From NCBI GenBank assembly GCA_050084985.1, contig JBITNC010000001.1, positions 184,884,001-184,948,000 of the forward strand: a stretch of DNA of 64,000 nucleotides, in the 5' to 3' direction. The stretch is from Nageia nagi (taxonomy: Eukaryota; Pinophyta). The position numbers and the translations under genes are program-made. The notes under the pieces were generated by a model, which saw only the letters and a list, made by a program, of their open reading frames with translations, searched no databases and had not been told where the DNA came from. Within the stretch, counting starts at the first letter, position 1. Each line of letters opens with the position of its first letter. This document shows positions 49,333 to 61,604 of this stretch, piece by piece.

Positions 49333-49850
49333 ATGGCTTGTATTTTCATTCCTAATGTCCTAATGTTTGATTTCCTTAAAGATGAATTTAATATTATATT
49401 AGATTCATTTAAACCAAAAGATGATAATAAAACATCAAATGTAGATAAAGTGAGTAATAATATAGATGCTATGAAATTTGATAATAGGAAACAATATCAT
49501 GATGAAATTGATTTAATAAATTCATGCTTTAAATATGCAATTGATGATGATGTGCAAAACTTAGAGAAAAAAGTGCTTAAATTAAAGGATTTGCCAATTA
49601 TAGATACTCATGAGAATGAAAGTAATAATAATGATGTTTTTTTGGTTCATGATAAAAATATGTAAGCAATGATAATGATGATCCTAATGATATCATATTA
49701 CCTTATGAAAATGATAGCAATAGTGATGATGATTATGATGTGGATGTAGATATTAAGGATTATGTCAATGATGATATGGACGAGCATGAACATTATGACA
49801 TTGTATTTGAAAATTTGAAAACATATCATTCGAAAATAAACTAGTGAGAA
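49333..49850 (+). pseudogene. E acidic ORF remnant, unknown function
   Basis: Open for 110 codons from ATG at 49333 (MACIFIPNVLMFDFLKDEFN), continuing after a shift to about 49850 in a strongly acidic run (DSNSDDDYDVDVDIKDY). No domain recognised. Later pieces at 49940-50440 (LLDKAMKQGN, YFKCWVVKEANHLEVV, ILEERYGHGLVLKISKE) look like one decayed protein. It may be the only protein of this element or a captured gene piece. Confidence 0.4.
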
Positions 49851-50520
49851 TCAAAGAATATATGATAGTTTATGATAGATTATTTACAATGATTTTATTT
49901 GATTATGATATCAAATCTCATGTTATTAGTGCTTTGCTTAAAAAAAAGGAAATATAGGGTAGAAGAATAAAAAATTCAAATACTTCTTGACAAGGCTATG
50001 AAACAAGGTAATTAGTCATATCAAGAACATAAAACCAAGATAATATGCTTACAAAATCTTCTTAATAGTGAAAAATTTCTTTACTTTCATATATTATAAC
50101 AATATAGATAATTCATTATTGCTATCAAAATTCTATAAAAGTCTAGGATAAACAAAATTGCTCCATTTCATGATTTACCATTTAGTGATATTATTAGTCA
50201 TAATGAAACTAATGTTGAAATTGATAGTCATAATCATGATGTTATGAATAATAATGCCACTAAAAATACTTTTCAAGATATTATTAACTTGAAAAATTTA
50301 TTGATAAACATATTTTTAAATTAATATATTCAATACTTTAAATGTTGGGTAGTAAAAGAAGCCAACCATTTGGAAGTTGTCCTTGACATCCTGGAAGAAA
50401 GATATGGTCATGGTCTAGTACTTAAGATTAGTAAAGAAATAAATATATCATTAAACCAATTCTTTATGATGATAAAAAGGTAGGGGATCCACCCTTGTAT
50501 ATCATTAGGTAAATATCTTT

Positions 50521-50600
50521 GTTTGCATATCGTATAGCATAGGTTTGCATGTCATATAACATAGATTTGCATTATCACTAGGTTGCATATCATATAAGTG
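50521..50600 (+). repeat. Short tandem repeat, about 22-bp units
   Basis: GTTTGCATATCGTATAGCAT and GTTTGCATGTCATATAACAT units followed by two shorter, diverged units. Confidence 0.65.
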
Positions 50601-51255
50601 AGTGCATTGCATGCACTTGATCAATATGGGGCTATATCATCATGTTTGTTTTTCATTATTTTAATCAAATTTATCATTAATTTTTAGCTATTTTTTATCA
50701 TGGATTTTTCATTTAATCTCTCATTGGGATTTTCATTTTATCTTTCGTCAATCTTTATTTCATCAATTTTGTCACTTTTTCTAGATTCTTTAATTTATCA
50801 TTTTTGTATCTACTCCATCAACTTATCATATTGATAAAGTGCAACATAGGTTTAGTAAAATGCATTTCATGGTTCCCATATCTCTTAGCATGGAGGCAAT
50901 CATGTTCTGACTTAGGGGCAAGTTGTGAATCAATGGGTATCAGTGAGATATGCAAAATATTAGTCAAGATGTATCAATTTGAGATTCAAATAAGAGAAAA
51001 TTTAGAAATTGTTAATCAAAAGAGGAATGTTGGTGGTACTCATGAGAAAGGATCTCTAATTGTCCTCTTAGTTCAAAAAATGGAACATTAATGATCCTAA
51101 TTAAGTCAAATTTTCATATTTTGAAAGGGGAATATCTCATATGCAGTTGATGCATATGTGATTTCAGGTCATAATTAATGGGATTAGATTAAAGTTAGTC
51201 TAAGTTCAATTCAACATAGTATTTAGTCAGTTATAAATATTTTGATAAACAAAAA

Positions 51256-51660
51256 ATGATAATCAATATCAAGAATTATAAATATTTATTCATCATGTGC
51301 TTATCAATGTACTTATCATACACTTATCAAATAAGTCTTGTTTATTATATATATTTTCATGAGTTTATCAATAATTTATCAAAGCATGAGTTATCAATAG
51401 TTTATCAAAGTATGTGTTTATCATTATTTTTTCAATTTATTTTCATAAGTTTTTTAATATATTTTCATAAGTTAATCAAGGTTTATCAATGTTGTTTTAT
51501 GAGTTTATCAATATATGGATTATCAATGGCTTCTCATGAGTTTATAAATGTATGAGTTCTCAATATGTTTCATGAGTTTATCATGTTTATTTTTTTCATG
51601 ATTTTATCATGTTTATCTAATTCAACCTCGATTGAACATCTACTAGTGGACATATTCCAT
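51256..51660 (+). repeat. TTTATCA-rich low-complexity region
   Basis: More than a dozen TTATCA cores, often in CATGAGTTTATCAAT context, spaced irregularly at 15-35 bp. Inside element E. No coding meaning assumed. Confidence 0.6.
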
Positions 51661-51915
51661 CATGTTTATCTAATTCCATTCTTAATGGAACCTAATACAA
51701 GAAATGTCAAGTACAAGGTGCCAAATATTTAATGATGTTTTATATGAAAATGTGTATACCATATCATATGCTTTGGACTAAGTTATCTATTGAAAAAAAA
51801 AATCCTAAAATACTAAATTCCTATTATACCAATATCACATGAAAGGTCTTTCAATATCAATAACATAACATCATAAAATAATCAATCTCACAAAGTTGAC
51901 ACCATATGTAAAGTG

Positions 51916-53489
51916 TACTTAGATTCTAACTATGGGGGAGATAAATATGATAGGAAATTAACTTTTTCTTATATGTTCAACATTGGTTTAGATGCTATCT
52001 CTTGGGCTTCCAAGAAGAAGCCTATTAATACTCTCTCCATGATAGAGGTAGAATATTGAGCCATATCAGTCGCAGTCTAGGAATCCATTTAGTTAAAGCA
52101 TCTTCTGAAAGAAATTGGGTATGGTAAGCTCACCCATATCAACTTTCTTCAGATAATCATTTGACTATTACTTTAGAAAAGAACCATGTTTTCAATTAGA
52201 GAACAAAACATGTTGAAATCCAAGCAAAATTTATTAGGGAGAAGGTTATGGATGGTATCCTACAATTGCAGTATTATCCATCAATCCTAAACTCTATTGA
52301 TTTGTTCACTAAGTCCCTTATTAAACCTCAATTTTGCAAGCTAAGGGAATATATTGGATTGGTGAAGTTGCCCTCAAAGGGAGATTAAGGTTGAATTCTT
52401 GTTGAATTCATATATGTGATGATAACTTCATCCCTAAAAAGGATTTTTTTGGTTGTATAATGTTGATTTTTTTTGTATGCCTTCATAGTTAGTTCATTTC
52501 ATGTGAAGAACTAGTTGTTCATTTTTTAGCATATAATGGCTTATGCTAGTATTGTTTCAATTATCCATATGTGAGGAACCAATATATGCCTTTTAGCACT
52601 ATTTAGTTATCCATATGTGAGAAACTCGTATATGCTTATGCTCTATTTTTTGATATTAATCAACACATATTTTTTATACAATAGATGACTATGAGTATTG
52701 GCTTGGCATATTCATGATGACTTATAGTGTACCATTGATCAATTTATGAAATGCATTGCTTGATATGAATGTTTATATGATGCATCTAATTAATCTTATT
52801 TATGAGCTACTTGTAGCTTGTAGATTTTTTCTTGAGAGTGAGGTTACCTACTTCAAGTGGGTAGGCTCATGGAGGCTCATCATGTCAACTTGTTGAATAA
52901 CTACTTTATACAATGAAACAAATTAAGGTTAATGATTGTATTGTAAACCATTTATCAAATGATAAAGTAGTGAGCCTCAATATAAGATCTTTCTTATTTC
53001 TTAAAGATGTAAATGTTCTTGAATTTGATTATATCTAAATGGAGAACTCTCTCTTACAATCTTTTTCTTCTCTTCTCTTCGCTCTACCCCAATATTTTAT
53101 TAAGGGAAAGTTTTGGAATGTATAATGCATTATTCTAAGGTCTCTTCATGTAATTCACTTAATACTTAAAGGTATCCCTAGATACCTTAAGCATTTACTG
53201 AATATGATAATGTAACTTATCCTACACTATATCTCATGAGCATGCTCCTTGGGTAAAAGGGTGATGCATGTTATGATATTGTATAATAGTTAAAAGGGTG
53301 ATCCAAGAGAAGATTTTGACCTATAAATAAAGTGACATTCTTTTTTAGATTACTCACTCAATTTTATAGCAAAGTTATGCTCTATGATTGATAGAAGAAG
53401 TGAGGAAGAGGTTTTGTAAGAGAGTGTTATTTGAGAATAAGAAGATCTTATATCAGTGGATGTAATTTGAGAATAAAAAGATCTTAAAT
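51916..53489 (+). repeat. Inverted copy of the Copia-4 3' end
   Basis: A plus-strand RNase H tail (WASKKKPINTLSMIEVEY-like at about 52005-52055; HVEIQAKFIREKV near 52210-52250; NSIDLFTKSLIK near 52300), 3' noncoding blocks, a PPT-like ATTAAGGGAAAG and an LTR from about 53111 with hairpin (53161-53195) and TATAAATA (53322-53329). It then stops inside the LTR and meets the minus-strand LTR near 53490. It is the reverse complement of about 53500-53796 plus 54813-56120. Confidence 0.8.
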
Positions 53490-54060
53490 TAGTGGTTCTT
53501 TTAATATAATACATTCACTAATCTAAGATATTTTTATTCTCAAAGAACACTCTTTTATAAGACCTCTTTCTCACATCTCCTAACAATCCTATAGCATAGC
53601 TTTCCTATAAACTTGAGTGAGTGATCTCAAGGAGAGGTCCCTTTATTTATAAGCCAAAATCCTCCCTTGGATCACCCTTTTAACCATTGTATAATATCAT
53701 GATATGCATCACCCTTTTACCCAAGGGGCATGCTAATGAGATGGAGTGTAGGACAAGTTACATTATTATATTCACTAAATATTTAAGGTATTTAGGCATA
53801 ACTACCAAAAGATCGATTTGCATCTTAAATATGAAAAAACTAAAATCAATGTTAATTTGCATCGACATGCTTCATTTTGATTTATTTTTTATTTTTTTAC
53901 TTTTTTTAACATAAATTTCGATACAAATTTTGCATCATATTTCACTAACAAAATATAAAATACATTTTTCATGTTCATCAATCAACCAATTGATGGATCA
54001 TATTCATTTCTTCCTCCATCCATACCAAACGTGATTACCCAATAGCCAAATACCCTCTCC

Positions 54061-54074
54061 TATCTATATATATC
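54061..54074 (+). promoter_or_regulatory. TATA-like promoter element of the captured gene piece
   Basis: TATCTATATATATC about 90 bases before the ATG at 54158. Upstream are ACCCAATAG (CCAAT-like, about 54037) and AACGTGATT. Spacing suits a plant core promoter with a short leader. Confidence 0.45.
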
Positions 54075-54157
54075 AACAAACCCTCCTTATAATCCTCACA
54101 TTTCATGCACTTTAGCTAATTTTTTTCTTCCTTAGATTCCATCTTTCGATCGTAGCT

Positions 54158-54306
54158 ATGATGCCCAAGGAAGAGAAGAAGCCTATAAAGAATAAGCCCA
54201 TAGAAAAAGAAAGAAAACTCCATAGTTGCAAAAAAAAAAGAGAGAATAAGCCCATAGTTGCAGAAAAAAAAAACTCCTTCGAAGTTCGACAAAGAAGCAG
54301 GCAATA
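54158..54306 (+). pseudogene. Histone H2B-like N-terminal tail inside the CACTA element
   Basis: From two adjacent ATGs at 54158 and 54161 the frame reads MPKEEKKPIKNKPIEKERK, then KPIVAEKKNS. Plant H2B tails begin MAPKAEKKPAEKKP and repeat AEKKP units. A one-base shift near 54270 gives AEKKTPSKFDKEAGNKKWK, close to the usual AEKKxPKEAGxxKKKK. The histone fold that should follow is absent. The similarity is to a low-complexity Lys-rich tail, so chance is possible, but the short untranslated leader and TATA box in front favour a captured 5' gene end. Also possible: any other Lys-rich nuclear protein. Confidence 0.45.
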
Positions 54307-54878
54307 AGAAATGGAAAATAACATTAAAATTCTTATTGTATTATTTAAGAAAAATATATATAATAAATTTAAATTTTTAAAATCTAAACTACTAACCCCA
54401 TTTCTGAACTGCTTTAATGGACCTATGTCATTGCCCAAAAGACCTAATAAAAATGATGTAACTTGCAAAGGTTGTAACTTTTGATTCAGATATTGTTTTG
54501 AGCCTGTTTATTTTTTAAATCACATATAATTAAAATATCTATAATTTTATGATATTTAATTTTGAAAAATAATGCAAAAAATAACATAAATTATGAAAAT
54601 TTGATGTAAAAATTGATGCAAATTATGAAAATTTCACCCAAAAATATGATGTAAAAATTGGCAATCCAATGCAAATTCTGATGCAATAAAGGATGCAAAA
54701 ATTATTGCATCGATTGCATTGAAATTTGCATTTTTTTTGGTGTTGAAGTTAAAAAAATACACTATGTTTGGATGCAAAAAATGATACAAAATAAGGTTTT
54801 TTAGCAGTGAGGGATACCCTTAAGTATTAAATGAATTACATGAAGAGACCTTACAATAATGCATTGTACATTCCAACA

Positions 54879-54892
54879 CTCCCCCTTAATGT
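54879..54892 (-). other. Copia-4 polypurine tract
   Basis: ACATTAAGGGGGAG on the minus strand, ending at the 3' LTR. Confidence 0.8.
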
Positions 54893-55639
54893 AATATTGA
54901 AGTAGAGCGAAAAGGAGAGAAGAAAGATATTTTAAGAGAGAGTTATCCTCCATAGAGATACAATCAGATATGATAATATTTACATATTTGAAAAATAAGC
55001 AAGTTATTAGATACAATCAGAGATGAGAATATTTACATATTTAAGAAATAAATAAGATCTTATATTGAGGATCACTACTTGATCATTTGATAAATGGTTT
55101 ACAATACAATCATTAATTGCAATTAGTTTCACTATATAAAATAGTCATTTAACAAGTTGATATGATGAGCCTCCATGAGCCTACCCACTCGAAGCAGGTA
55201 ACCTACATTCTTAAAAAGAAACTTGCAAGCTACAAGTAGCTCATAAATAAAATCAATCAGATGCATCATATAATAATTCATAACAAGTAATACCATTTAT
55301 AAATTAATCAATTATGCACTATAAGTCATCATGAATATGCCAATCCAATCCTCATAATTATCTACTGTATAAAAAATATGTGTTGATCAACATAAAAAAT
55401 AGAGCATAAGCACATATGAGTTTCACACATATGGATAAATAAACTATTCCAAAAAGCACATATTAGTTCCTCACATATGGATAACTGAAAAAATGCTAGC
55501 AAAAGCCATCATATGCTCAAAAATATATAATTATTTTCTCACATGAAGAAATTAACTATAAAGGTGTACATAAAAAAAAAAATCAACACTACAAAACTAA
55601 AAAATCATCCTAAGATTGAAGTTGTCATCATAGATATGA
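54893..55639 (-). other. Copia-4 3' noncoding region
   Basis: Blocks shared with Copia-2 26791-27794 in reverse, including TCACATATGGATAA repeats and TAAGTCATCATGAATATGCC. 54955-54990 and 55009-55050 are a short local duplication (AGATACAATCAGA...GAATATTTACATATTT). No gene seen. Confidence 0.6.
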
Positions 55640-57060
55640 ATTCATCAAGTATACAACCTTCATCTTCCCCTTGAAAGAAACTTCACCAACCCAATAGATT
55701 TTCTAAGATTGTAGAACTAAGCTTAGAAAGGATCTTGATAAATAAATCATCGAAGTTTAAGACTGATGGATAATATTGTAATTACCATCTAAAACATTCT
55801 ACCTGATAAAGTGTGTTTGAATTTTAACATATGTTATTCTCTAATAAAAAATAGGGTTCTTTGCCAAAGCAATAACTGATTGACTATTTGAAAAAATTTA
55901 AGATGGGTGAGCTTTCTCATACCTAATTTTTTTTAGAATATGTCTTAATCAAATGGCTTCCTAGGCTATGATTGATATGGGTTGATATTTTACCTCTGTG
56001 GTAGAGAGCAATAATAGGTTGCTTCTTTGAAGTCCAAGAGATAGCACCCGAACCAATGTTGAACATATAAGCAAAGGTTTATTTTTTATCATCTTTATAC
56101 CTTTCATAGTTAGAATTTTAGTATATTAAGATAATAAATAAGGGTAACTTATAATACTTAAGAGCAAGATCCTTCATTCTTGTAAAATACTTTAAGATTT
56201 ACTTAACAACATTAAAATGCTTAACATATGACTTTTGCATAAACCATGCCATAAGATTTATTGCAAAGGTAATATCTAGCCTAGAGATAGTAAAATAAAG
56301 TAGACTTCCTGATTAATTGCATGTAAGATGTAGCATCTTCCAACTAAGATTTAGAGCTAAGAGTTAGAGTGATTCTAGGAGAAACTAGAATCGTAGTAAA
56401 TTTGCACTCCATTTCAAACTTTTGCAAAATTCTTAAGATATACTTGGATTAACTAATGTAACTATAATACTTATATTGATACACTTGCATACTAAGGTAT
56501 TAATGCAATCAAGATTAATCATTTTAAACATTACCTTAAGTTTGGTTATGCACTTTTGAATGATTTCATAATTATTTCATGTGATCAAAAGATCATCCTT
56601 ATATAAAAGAATCAAGATAGAATCTTTTTCCTGATTTAGCACATAAAGATTTGAATTGGAAAAACATTTAGAGAATGCAATTTTTGTAAGGTATACTAAA
56701 ATATTTTTGAATTAAACTCTAGGTACTTGCTTAAGTCCATACAATGACTTCTTTAGCTTGCACATAAATGAATTTGTAGATCTCCACATCTATGTCACTG
56801 TTGAGAAAAGTACTCTTGATGTCAATTTTATAAACTTTCCATCCTTTAACTGGTGAAAGATCAAGGATTATCTTGACGATGGGCATCTTTACCATTGGAG
56901 AAAAAGTTTTCTCATAATCAACTCCATATTTTCTAAGTGAAACCCTTGGTTAGTAACATTGCTTTATATTTCTCAATTTCTTAATTGAATTGTATTTAAA
57001 CTTGTAAATCCACTTATTGTCAATCACATTTTGCTCATTGGGATAGGAAACCAAATTCCA
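55640..57060 (-). pseudogene. Copia-4 reverse transcriptase and RNase H remnant
   Basis: Minus strand. CKLKKSLYGLKQVP (about 56725-56770), LYKDDLLIT at about 56590-56615 (YVDD changed to YKDD), SGSLLYFTISRLDITFAINL (about 56255-56320) and VKHFNVVK*ILKYF, then the RNase H entry FNIGSGAISWTSKKQPIIAL (about 56010-56070). The final RNase H blocks run to about 55660. Many stops and shifts. Collinear with Copia-2 25500-26790. Confidence 0.8.
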
Positions 57061-57160
57061 AGTTTGATTTGTCATCAAAGCCTCATACTTCACTTTCATA
57101 GCTTCCATCTAACATTTGTTCTTTGAAGCTTCCTTAAATGATGAGGGCTCATTATTGCTA

Positions 57161-58060
57161 TCAATTTACATTGATATCCATCCAGTTAGGTGCAATAGAA
57201 GAGTCATATAGGTCCTTATAGAAAGCATATTCCTTAGGAATTTCATTGAATTTTACATACCTCAAGATGAAAATTTCTCTAGAGGAAGAAGAGTAGATCC
57301 TGTAGCCTCTATGCTGACTATCATAGCCCACTAATATATAACTTTCAAATCTCTTATCTAATTTAATTCTTTTCTCAAGAATAATGAAAGCATAAATGTC
57401 AGAACTAAAGAACCTAAAGTGAAACATGTTAGATTTATTTTCCATCCAAGCCTTACATGGGATTTTACCTTCAATTACTTTCGTAGGGCACTTATTCAAG
57501 GTGTAGATCGTAATGCTCATAGATTCACCCCATAAGAAACTAGGAAGATTTCCCATGATGCACCTAATCATTTCTTGAATAGTTATATTCTTTCTTTTGG
57601 AAACATCATTTTGTTTAGGAGTTTAAGGGATCATGAACTACCTCTTGATCTTGTATTTGAAATAATAATTATTTAACTCATTGTTATAATATTCATCTCT
57701 ATTGCCAGATCTTAGCATCTTGATTTTGAAATCAATATGATTTTGAACTAAAATTTTGAAATCTTTGAACCTGTCAAAAGTTTGATCCTTATGCTCAAGT
57801 CGGTAACCAAATATCATCCTACTAAAATCATCAATGAAGGTAAGGATATATGAAGCTCCCCCAAGTGACCTAGTCTAAACAAACCCATTAAATCAGAATG
57901 AACCAATCGAATAAGTTGGGAAGCCCTTATCACCCACCTTATCCTTCTTAAATTTATGCCTTTGCACCTATAATCCAACATAAAGATTCGATTCTCCATA
58001 AGATGAAGGCTCCAATGGTTAAGCATACTTTATAAAGGTCAAACTATTTGCTAATACTAA
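57161..58060 (-). pseudogene. Copia-4 integrase remnant
   Basis: The piece open from 57571 to 57161 reads MIRCIMGNLPSFLWGESMSI, TIYTLNKCPTKVIEGKIPCK and YILVGYDSQHRGYRIYSSSS, the post-core part. Before it (57572-58060) the core appears in shifting frames: VHSDLMGLF (first Asp kept), LRSGNRDEY where Copia-2 has FDNRGEY (catalytic Asp lost), and NDVSKRKN where Copia-2 has NGVAERKN (Glu to Lys). Two of three catalytic residues are gone. Confidence 0.8.
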
Positions 58061-60209
58061 CTTTCAATATTATAGTCATTAAGCATTATGTTGTCCTAAA
58101 CAACTAATGTACCATTCTTGAGAGAAGTTTCAAATACATATAATTTAATCAGTAAAGTAATTTGATCAAAATATCATAAGCTATGCATAAGCCATTAAGC
58201 CAAATTTATTATTCCACCAAGTCAAGATTTACAAATCATATCATTCCAACTTGACCATGCCACAAACAATGCCATCTTGATTATATGTTACCATAAGTAA
58301 AGATGTGTACATTCTTCTCTATTTACAAATATGTTGATTTAGATGTTTAAGGTTCCTTCAACAATACTGACTCATAGAGAAAAACAAGCTATAAATAATG
58401 CCAACTTGACCATGCTACTAATCAAGATGCAAATGATGGATGAAGGTAGCACTAATCTATTATTATGGATTCAACTTTCATAAATGCATAAATACACTTC
58501 TTAACAAAGGAAGTAAATTGTTATCTATCCATAATGGATAAACTTTTCAATAATAGAAGTAAAATGACATAAACTTATACGATAGTTACAATTTTAGAAA
58601 AAGACGAATCTTTTGAATCACTCCAATAGGTTTCGATCATGGAGAAAGGAAAATCTTTTTAACCATTCCATCAAGTATCAATCATGGATAAGGAAAAACC
58701 TTTTTAACTACTCTTATCAAATTTTTAATCATGAAGAAGAGCGAGCTTTTTTAACCACTCCATTAAATTTTTAATCATGGAGAAGGACGAACCTTTTTAA
58801 CCATTACATCAAATTTTCTAGCAATAATAAAGATCGTAAACACTTTTCAAAAGCAAATAAAGATCAATAAAAATGGACATAAGCTTGCAACCATGGAAGG
58901 TACTAACTTATTTACACAACGATGGAAGGTACTATTACATATAGTGTCAAATATCATGCATAATATCGTAAGGTTTTACTGTAACATGAGATTATTTTTC
59001 AATTAAAAATACCATCAAATATTTTACACTTAAATACATATAAATTTCAACCCATTAAAGAGATAATGCATAAAAATGAGATCATTACACTGTATAACAA
59101 TTGTAATTTGTTGATAAAATTAATCTACTACATATGTTGAATTTGTTTAACCAAGGTAATCTACAAAGTATGCTAATTGTTAACCAATTTCACATTGTAC
59201 AAGAAGTTTTCAACCTAATAAATCATGTCCCATACATCCAACATTTTCATAACCAAGTAACATTTTTGTTGAGAGGATAGAGTTGAGGTTATTTTCTTAT
59301 TTAAAATCAGGCCATCACTTGGATGCCCTCATGCAACACTTGATGATAAAATCCAAATCGTGATGGAGCCCAAGTTCTATAAATTCTCAATTGATTCCCT
59401 TATGGTCAACAATATACTTTCATAAGGAGAAGTACTAGCTATTTTTCAAGAATATGACGTATGTTGGATTGATCAAATTTTATCTTAATTAGGTTTCAAG
59501 TTATCCTTCTAAGTTATCAGAATAACCTCTAAATGAATGTACTAACATGTGGTATCACTACATCCATGCATGTCCACCTATATGGAGTTATTTACAAACC
59601 AACAAAGGATTTAAAGGTAATTAAAAAGTACAAACTTTATACCATTTGAATCAACGGATTAAAGGTTATAATCTACTTTATCCTCTCCTCATGACTCCCC
59701 AAGCAAGTCATATTGCAAAATAAAAATGTATGTATGTATTTAATTAAAGGGTTGCACTTACAAACTTTACGATTTGCAAAAAAATAAAAATAAAATGCTA
59801 AAAATGATTACATCATTCAATTTAAAACCTAAAATAAAGTGTCCAATGAATTTTTTCGCAACCCAAAAAAACCTCTTTACAATTGCATAAGTCCATAATT
59901 CCTTTGCATTATAAGTAAAAAAAATGTATTAAATAATTCAAAAGATCTCATTTTTTTTTTAACTTAAAAATGCATCCCTTTTCCTTAAAAAGAAGAAAGA
60001 ATAATTTCTTTAACAAGGCAAAAAATACCATTCAAAAAAAATATCGCCTCTGTTTTTTTCAGAACATAAAAAATTCTCCCCTCTTTTTAAAAAATAAAAA
60101 ATAAACAAAATAGCTCCCTTAAAAATTTTCCCCCTTCCCAAAAACAATCTTCTCTTAAATATATATATAATATATATTAAAAAAATAATTATTTAAAAAA
60201 AAAATTGCA
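58061..60209 (-). other. Copia-4 region upstream of integrase, noncoding
   Basis: Where gag and protease should lie I see none. 58200-58440 repeats AACTTGACCATGC-like sequence, and 58600-58810 repeats AAGGA(C)GAACCTTTTTAACCA about four times. Both are related in inverted form to Copia-3 39600-40045. From 59900 the sequence is A-run and T-run rich. Confidence 0.5.
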
Positions 60210-61140
60210 TCATGATGGGCGAAGAGAGTGGGGTTCATGCTTCAACTTGTCAACATTTAATTTGTCGGAGCATGTTGAAGACAGCCCGGCTAATGCGACT
60301 ATTGAGTGAAGGAGGAGCTTGCCTTTTTGAGCAGCAGGTCTGTCGCAGAGTCCGTCCACCATAGGCGGACGTAACGCCAAACCCTGTAACCTTTGCCAAC
60401 ATTACTAGCATGTGCCACCATGGGAGTATTACAAGGAATATTACGTGAGGGATGCGAACCGATTTCATCGTTTCAAACATGGAGAAAGTTCTTAAGGAGA
60501 TTTTTAGCTATGCAAAGCCAAACTTTGTATTCTTCCAGCATAAGCCACTACAGGAGTGGAGATGGTAGGGGATGCAGGTCCCGCTAGATAAGTATACAAC
60601 ATGTAAAAGAATAATCAAGGCCTAAAGATGATAGATGAGGTACATAGTGTAGTTTTATGGATTGCAACTATGAAGGCTACATAAGGCCTAGGGAGTTGGT
60701 ACCAAGATGCATGGCGCACAGAAGAGGCAAGGAAATGATGGGCAATGTAGGGTAAATGAGTGGCACTAGCCTAGGCAAGGTGGATGAGCCAGATAGGGTG
60801 GTGGCTTCTCTACTAAGCGACAAGGTGGATGGTTGGGACTAGGAGAAGGATTTCTTGCAGGTGGTGGGCCTAGTAGAGGCCTTCCCACCATCGATATCGC
60901 TTGAAACTCTCATAGGAAACCCCTTTAACGTTCTATGTGGTAGCATAGATGGTAGCCAACAGTGGGGTGAGGTCACGCGATTGTGTAAGGAGATGCACGC
61001 ATGAGGAGCAAACCAAGTGGAGGGTGGGCTGAGGGTTTACAGGGAGGGATGACGGGATTGGGAGCTTGGTGATGCAAGCCACGGCCCAACCATGGGAGGA
61101 GCAGATCGTTGCTTGCGCACAACCAGAGGGTTGATATTTG
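60210..61140 (-). other. G+C-rich island in the Copia-4 leader
   Basis: About 930 bp with far more G+C than its surroundings, starting roughly 490 bp inside the 5' LTR. Open pieces exist on both strands (60250-60480 and 60973-61212 minus, 60393-60587 plus), for example VTGFGVTSAYGGRTLRQTCC, but I recognise no family. A plus-strand reading LETLIGNPFNVLCGSIDGSQ near 60900-60960 is also unassigned. Could be captured host DNA or a structured leader. Confidence 0.45.
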
Positions 61141-61604
61141 ATAAAAATCCCCTTCTAAAAAAAAGTCATTCGATAATTTACAAAAACCTTCCCTTCTATT
61201 TTTATTTTGCAAAATTTTTATAATATAAAATTTAAATTATTATATCTTTTGCATATAACAAAAAAATTGTAAAATTTATTAATATTTGTAAAAAATTGCA
61301 AATTTTGTTATCTTAATTTTATGAGAAATAAATATAACAATATATTATTGCTACATGTAAGGTAAAGTTTTACCAACAAAACAATTGCAATTATTAATAA
61401 AAACTAAAAAATGTTAGTATGCATAGCAATAATATATTATTACATCCTAACCATTTTCTTAAAAGAGTGCGATTAATACATAGTCAATAAATGTTAGTAT
61501 TATAAACTAACCAAATGAAAGGAGAGATAGGTTATACCTTGAATGGTTTTACCTCACAAATGAAGCAATAGGATGAACCTCTAAGTATGGTGAAGAGGAG
61601 TCTT

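Larger units (their letters stand above)
53797..54809 (+). mobile_element. CACTA-like DNA transposon, non-autonomous
   Basis: 1013 bp flanked by the 3-bp duplication AGG (53794-53796 and 54810-54812), the size typical of CACTA/CMC elements. The right end, read inward, is CACTGCTAAAAAACC; the left end is CATAACTACCAAAAG and continues as an imperfect inverted match (GATTTGCATC / TTTTGTATC). Subterminal GATGCAAA-type repeats are dense near both ends. Removing the element restores the Copia-4 LTR (TTTAGGGATACCC). No transposase. It carries a piece resembling the start of a histone H2B gene. Confidence 0.8.
51791..54878 (-). repeat. Copia-4 3' LTR, interrupted twice
   Basis: The three parts joined give a sequence collinear with 61627-62124. 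The first part (to 51915) matches the TGAAGGAAATAAGCC end, the second holds TATTTATA at 53644-53651, and the last ends TACATTCCAACA next to the purine tract. AGTG is repeated at the first break (51912-51915 and 53491-53494). Confidence 0.8.

Noticed and set aside
50521-50600. Possible CRISPR-like array
   Set aside because: Units are short, diverged and directly adjacent with no spacers; plant transposon context.
54112-54468. Hydrophobic 118-codon minus-strand frame that looks like a membrane protein
   Set aside because: Antisense of the Lys-rich H2B-like stretch: AAG/AAA codons read in reverse give Phe and Leu. No independent support.
60973-61212. Possible host exon in the G+C-rich island
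   Set aside because: No splice-site pair, no recognised domain and frames break within 80 codons; kept only as an island of unknown origin.
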